A stretch of 64,000 bases of DNA, from positions 11,036,001 through 11,100,000 of the forward strand of contig OU612075.1 of assembly GCA_914767715.1 (NCBI GenBank), read 5' to 3'. Made by a program: the position numbers and the translations under genes. The notes beneath the pieces are model-generated. The model was not told the origin of the DNA, did not search any database, and saw nothing but the letters and a program-made list of their open reading frames with translations. Origin of the DNA: Membranipora membranacea. Its lineage: Eukaryota; Bryozoa; Gymnolaemata; Cheilostomatida; Membraniporidae. Each line of letters starts with the position of its first letter. The first letter of the stretch is position 1. Positions 62,330-64,000 of the stretch are shown piece by piece.

Positions 62330-64000
62330 CTATCCAAAAGTGTGTGGCCCTCTGTAAACCACAATAGTGAACGGGCCATCTGATAATAACTGCACCTCAA
62401 GGTTCCTTTTCTTTCCTGTAACCAAATTACACCAAGGCTGAGATTTACAAAAACCCTCCACTGATGACATTGCAAATGTGAAACTGTTGGGCTGCAGCAA
62501 CACAATAGATATGAACAGTGACCTGACCGGTGAAAATATTTGCAAGCCTCCCATTTTTCTACCAGCAATAACCTTTTATTTCTAAAGAGATTGGACTTAA
62601 TGTTGGTGAAGACATCTTTGAGATTGATATATGACAGACAGATGTGATCTGAAGATGTGAACAGTCAGTAGTAGGAATAGGAGGTGGCTTAGTTGGTTAG
62701 GGGGTCGATGCTTCAGCATGCAAGTGTTGAAAGTTGTAGGTTCGAATCCCACTGCAGTCTCACAACTACTGGGGGTTTAGTTTGCCCTCAGATGTGCGTC
62801 GTCCTGCCTGCAAAAAGAGAGCAGTGTGGCACAGAAATCACAGCCTCGCCTTTAAGACAACCAATATTTCGCTGCCCATGCTTCAGGATGTGGTGTGTGA
62901 CATGACCATCTAATTTTAATCAACCACTTTTAAAGAAAATTTGCCTCACTTGAGGAAAAGAAAACTTATGGGTAGCCTCTTTGCAGAATGAGTGAAGTAG
63001 TGGAAAGACTCAAAGAATATAAATCTACCGTATCTTTAGATAGATTTAGCTGCATCGAGGAGTTAACTGGGGTCATACTAACCTGTTTTCTCCAGATAGA
63101 CATCGTTGTCAATTTCGGGGTTAGGAAAAGGCCCAGAATGTAGGGTCTGAATAACAAGCTCCGTTTCTTTGTATTTCTTCACCACATCAACCTGCAGAGA
63201 GAAAATATCATTGGCAGCTATCAGATAACAAAATACAGATCCCCTCTGCATCTTTGTAAAAAGAGTAGCCGGTTACTGAGGCTGAGGGTATACAAGCCAC
63301 CTGAGCTTAAGGAATTGCCCATTAAATAGGTCGGTCAAATGAGAACTGGGGCAAAAAAAAAGGTAATACTGATAGTAAGATGACAGCCGTATAAAATTAT
63401 GTTGCTTGCAAAGTGTATCATCTCATACCTGGTGGTTATCTCGCAGTCTGGCCTCACAAAGCTGAACTTCTCTTCTTGACGCAGACAGAAGTTCTCCCAG
63501 TTTGTTAGAGAGTCCCTCAAGCTCCTTGTGGGTTTCAACTCTTTTTTTGACTAGCTGTGTTTCTAAGTTATCATACTTAGTTTTGAGAGCAGTGATCTTT
63601 AATATAGAACAATACATGAAATTGAGGAGGCTTCGCAATAAAGGAAATTAATCTCAGATGAATGCAGCAAAAAGACGAAATAGGTAGAACAGAAATAGTG
63701 CCAGCTAAATTATAATGCAATTTAAAAGTGTAACTGCATTATCCTGTATGATGTTGGTAGCCAAACTCTCCCCTAACCCCTTCTCCGTCTTGAGGAGTAA
63801 TATATTTTTTGGGGAGAACACAAGCTCACCTGTGCATCTCTTGTCTCACGCAGTAACTTTATCATCCTTTCAGTCTCCATCTTCCTCTCATCCAGAAGCT
63901 GAGCACATCTCTTACTGTAAGCGGACAACTCTGAATCAAAATTACCAGCATCCTTTCTCAAGATATCAAATCTGTGTTCTATGGAATCGACTAGTTCATC
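62330..64000 (-). CDS. TRIM-like protein C, 3' part (cut by window edge)
   Basis: Minus-strand exons: from beyond 64000 to 63830, 63596-63429, 63191-63083 and, tentatively, 62415-62330. The first three match exons 4-6 of TRIM-like gene B in order, length class and phase (0, 0, 1). Examples are KLLRETRDAQ against KLRDTRNEQ, ALKTKYDNLETQL against ALTMKYDQLEQTL, and an exon starting VDVV against VDIV. They encode the coiled coil that follows the B-boxes. The proposed last exon (GKKRNLEVQLLSDGPFTIVV, then YRG..) joins in phase 1 and ends in TAG; if right, this member lacks the propeller part. Its RING and B-box exons must lie to the right of the window. Confidence 0.7.
62676..62912 (+). mobile_element. 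tRNA-derived SINE, plus-strand copy
   Basis: The head GGTGGCTTAGTTGGTTAGGG fits a tRNA A box (TGGCTTAGTTGG) and is followed about 45 bases later by a perfect B box, GGTTCGAATCC, at about 62740. The roughly 150-bp body, ending GGATGTGGTGTGTGACATGA, is shared with copies at 20692-20927 and 61263-61340. It lies in an intron of TRIM-like gene C. Confidence 0.8.

Noticed and set aside
62284-62568. Alternative 94-codon frame at the end of TRIM-like gene C
   Set aside because: Its phase does not fit the phase-1 donor at 63083, whereas the frame used in 62330-62415 does.
1-64000. CRISPR arrays, operons, bacterial mobile elements, rRNA or free-standing tRNA genes
   Set aside because: The DNA is eukaryotic; the only tRNA-like boxes belong to SINE copies, and tandem repeats lack unique spacers.

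Overview
The window is nuclear DNA from an invertebrate animal. It is AT-rich, with multi-exon genes, GT-AG introns of about 0.1 to 3 kb, AATAAA signals and many small repeats. The gene content is metazoan: a zonula occludens (ZO) type MAGUK, RING/B-box TRIM-like proteins, a C-type lectin with a mucin stalk, and AA15 copper oxygenases. A marine, possibly spiralian, invertebrate is likely, but no sequence here fixes the phylum. Exon borders were placed by hand from reading frames, intron phases and splice consensus. The phases agree through every main gene model except intron 1 of TRIM-like B.

Layout. 0.6-2.0 kb: possible end of a membrane protein (- strand), interrupted by a near-perfect 682-bp foldback element. 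3.2-4.5 kb: small PPxY protein (-). 6.4-10.9 kb: TRIM-like gene A (+), complete, ending in a microsatellite-encoded Arg-Ser tail. 11-15.9 kb: gene-poor. 15.9-22.3 kb and 25.0-29.9 kb: tandem AA15 lytic polysaccharide monooxygenases (+), each with C-terminal Cys modules. 32.4-37.1 kb: TRIM-like gene B (+), with two in-frame TAA codons. 38.2-39.6 kb: small secreted protein (+). 43.1-54.1 kb: ZO gene (+), with a 205-codon ORF inside one of its introns. 54.8-60.8 kb: secreted-lectin/mucin/transmembrane receptor (-), convergent with ZO. 62.3-64.0 kb: 3' part of TRIM-like gene C (-), running off the right edge. A tRNA-derived SINE family, foldback micro-elements and several minisatellites fill introns and spacers.

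How they fit together. The two oxygenases are a recent tandem duplication with identical intron positions and probably act outside the cell on chitin or cellulose. The three TRIM-like genes share the same coiled-coil exon plan and belong to a local expansion of a possible immune or ubiquitin-ligase family. ZO and the lectin-mucin receptor are both likely epithelial surface components, though nothing shows co-regulation. No wholly new multi-gene system was found. The most unusual items are the oxygenases' repeated Cys module, the ORF inside ZO, the SR tail made by a hexamer repeat, and the long foldback element.
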